From contig JBBRHH010000080.1 in assembly GCA_038222915.1 (NCBI GenBank), positions 1-15,199 on the forward strand: a stretch of DNA of 15,199 nucleotides, in the 5' to 3' direction. Shown one piece after another: positions 14,000 through 15,199 of this stretch. Made by a program: the position numbers and the translations under genes. The notes beneath the pieces were generated by a model. It ran no database searches. It had not been told where the DNA came from and worked only from the letters and a program-made list of their open reading frames with translations. Numbering within the stretch: the stretch's first letter is position 1; each line of letters starts with the position of its first letter. This stretch comes from JBBRHH01 sp038222915. GTDB taxonomy: Bacteria; Planctomycetota; Phycisphaerae; Tepidisphaerales; Tepidisphaeraceae.

Positions 14000-15199
14000 A
14001 TGAAGTATCGCAATCGTTTGTTGGGAATCGCTGCGGTGACCCTGTCGGGTGCCTCGCTGGCGATGGCCGAGCCCTCTACGGGCGTCAAGGCCCCGGAGCT
14101 TACTCTTAAGCAACCGGTCATGTTGGATGACACTGCCGCGGCCCCCGCTCCCGCCCCCGACCGCCCCATCATGGCCGGTCTGTCGGCCATCGGAGTCGGG
14201 AAGGTGTTGAAAGACGCCAACATCAACATCTCGGGTTATGTCGAAGGCGGATACACTTGGAACTTCAACGACCCCAACAGCAACATCAATGAAGGCCGGG
14301 CGTTTGATTACCTCCACAACCGCGCCATTCTGCACCAGGCCGACATCGCCGTCTCGCGCAGCATTGCCGATTCGACGAAGTTCGACGTAGGCGGCGCTGT
14401 CGAGTTCATTTATGGTTCGGACAGCAAGTTCATCCACTCCAATGGCCTCTTTGACAACCACAACGACGACAACAACCCGCCGCGCAATCAGTGGGACCTC
14501 AACCAGGCCTACCTCACGCTGAACATCCCTTTCGGCCCGGATCACGCCCTGCTTCTTACGGCTGGTAAGTTCATAACTCTCCTCGGCCAGGAGTACATCA
14601 ACCCCACCCAGAACGCCCTCTACTCCCACAGCTTCCTGTTCACCTACGCGATTCCGTTCACGCACACCGGCGTGCTCGCTTCGTACAACCTGTCCAAGGA
14701 ACTGACGATCGTTGGCGGTATCACCCGCGGCTGGGAACAGTCCACCGAAGACAACAACGGCTCCATCGACGTCATTGGCGAAATCAAGTACGTCAAGGAC
14801 GCCTGGACCTTCGTCTTCAACTTCATCTCCGGCCCGGAGCAGGCGGATGACAGCAGCCACTACCGCACTGTGGTTGACGGCATCGTCAGCTACAAGCTCG
14901 ACGACAAGTGGAACTTCACGGTAAACGCGGATTACGGCTGGGAAGCCAGCGTCCCGGGTGTGGGTGATGCATCCTGGTACGGCGTTGCTGGATACGCCCA
15001 GTACACCATCAACGACAACCTCACCGCCAACGCCCGCGCGGAATGGTTCCATGACCAGGACGGCGCCCGCACTGGTATCGAAGATCATCTCTTCGAAGCC
15101 ACCCTCGGCGTCACCTGGCATCCGTTCGCCGCAGATCCGGCCAGCGCCGTCAAGACGCTCCTGTCGAACTTCTCGGTTCGTCCGGAAGTTCGCTATGAC
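14000..15199 (+). CDS. Outer-membrane porin, barrel-2 (OmpL-like) type, 5' part
   Basis: 400 codons are visible from ATG 14000 and the frame is still open at the window end, so the stop lies beyond. AAGGA (13989-13993) sits 6 bases ahead of the start. Residues 1-23 are a signal peptide (MKYRNRLLGIAAVTL, cut after AMA). An Ala/Pro-rich linker follows (about 48-57), then the start of the barrel, NISGYVEGGYTWNFNDP, characteristic of the BBP2 (OmpL-like) porin family of planctomycetes and other Gram-negative bacteria. The rest shows alternating strands with aromatic girdles and Asn/Asp-rich turns (HNDDNNPP), and FITLLGQEYINPTQN. No stop interrupts the frame. Passive diffusion of solutes through the outer membrane is the family role. 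Substrate is unknown. Codon bias indicates high expression. Confidence 0.9.
   Translation, partial: MKYRNRLLGIAAVTLSGASLAMAEPSTGVKAPELTLKQPVMLDDTAAAPAPAPDRPIMAGLSAIGVGKVLKDANINISGYVEGGYTWNFNDPNSNINEGRAFDYLHNRAILHQADIAVSRSIADSTKFDVGGAVEFIYGSDSKFIHSNGLFDNHNDDNNPPRNQWDLNQAYLTLNIPFGPDHALLLTAGKFITLLGQEYINPTQNALYSHSFLFTYAIPFTHTGVLASYNLSKELTIVGGITRGWEQSTEDNNGSIDVIGEIKYVKDAWTFVFNFISGPEQADDSSHYRTVVDGIVSYKLDDKWNFTVNADYGWEASVPGVGDASWYGVAGYAQYTINDNLTANARAEWFHDQDGARTGIEDHLFEATLGVTWHPFAADPASAVKTLLSNFSVRPEVRYD

Noticed and set aside
13727..15121. 464-residue open frame on the minus strand
   Set aside because: It lies opposite the porin gene and mirrors that gene's codon bias; the product is Val/Asp/Gly-rich without motifs. 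The plus strand has a signal peptide, barrel motifs and a ribosome site.

Overview
The window is high-GC bacterial DNA with strongly C-ending codons in most genes. It reads as a chromosomal stretch of a planctomycete, most likely of the Phycisphaerae type. Pointers are a bacterial deoxyhypusine synthase homologue, secreted proteins with Pro/Thr/Ala linkers, a CHASE2 adenylate cyclase beside SH3 and M48 proteins, and a porin of the barrel-2 (OmpL-like) type. The lineage is an inference from protein style; no rRNA is present. No insertion sequence, CRISPR array, tRNA or phage gene was seen.

Layout. 1-462: 3' end of a deoxyhypusine synthase family gene. 495-1514: a tight two-gene cassette, a HEPN-like protein plus an unrecognised partner, with less C-biased codons than its surroundings. 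1527-2299: two small minus-strand genes, one unknown and one an orphan histidine-kinase H-box (DHp-like) domain. 2552-5936: ribonuclease D (rnd), followed 13 bases later by a membrane CHASE2 adenylate cyclase. 5953-7356: a secreted SH3-domain protein and an M48 lipoprotein peptidase, the likely rest of that operon. 7417-7617: a small basic protein. 7629-8012: a minus-strand terminator, a stretch without a convincing gene, then the signal recognition particle RNA gene with an unusually long closing helix. 8020-8946: NAD kinase with a non-ATG start. 9133-10114: two consecutive small secreted proteins of unknown function. 10118-11143 (minus): a GH20-type glycoside hydrolase with a twin-arginine-like leader. 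11382-12495: a small unknown protein and a TIM-barrel sugar isomerase/epimerase. 12643-13722: phosphoserine aminotransferase (serC), between two good terminators. 14000 to the window end: 5' part of an outer-membrane porin with a structured leader.

How the genes relate. Most of the content is housekeeping (RNA decay, protein targeting, NADP supply, serine synthesis), interspersed with envelope proteins. The clearest functional grouping is the 3891-7356 run, where a cAMP-making sensor with an outward-facing CHASE2 domain sits next to exported SH3 and M48 proteins, suggesting a link between envelope sensing and envelope maintenance. The best candidate for an undescribed system is the HEPN-like two-gene cassette. 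The best structural oddity is the extended SRP RNA.
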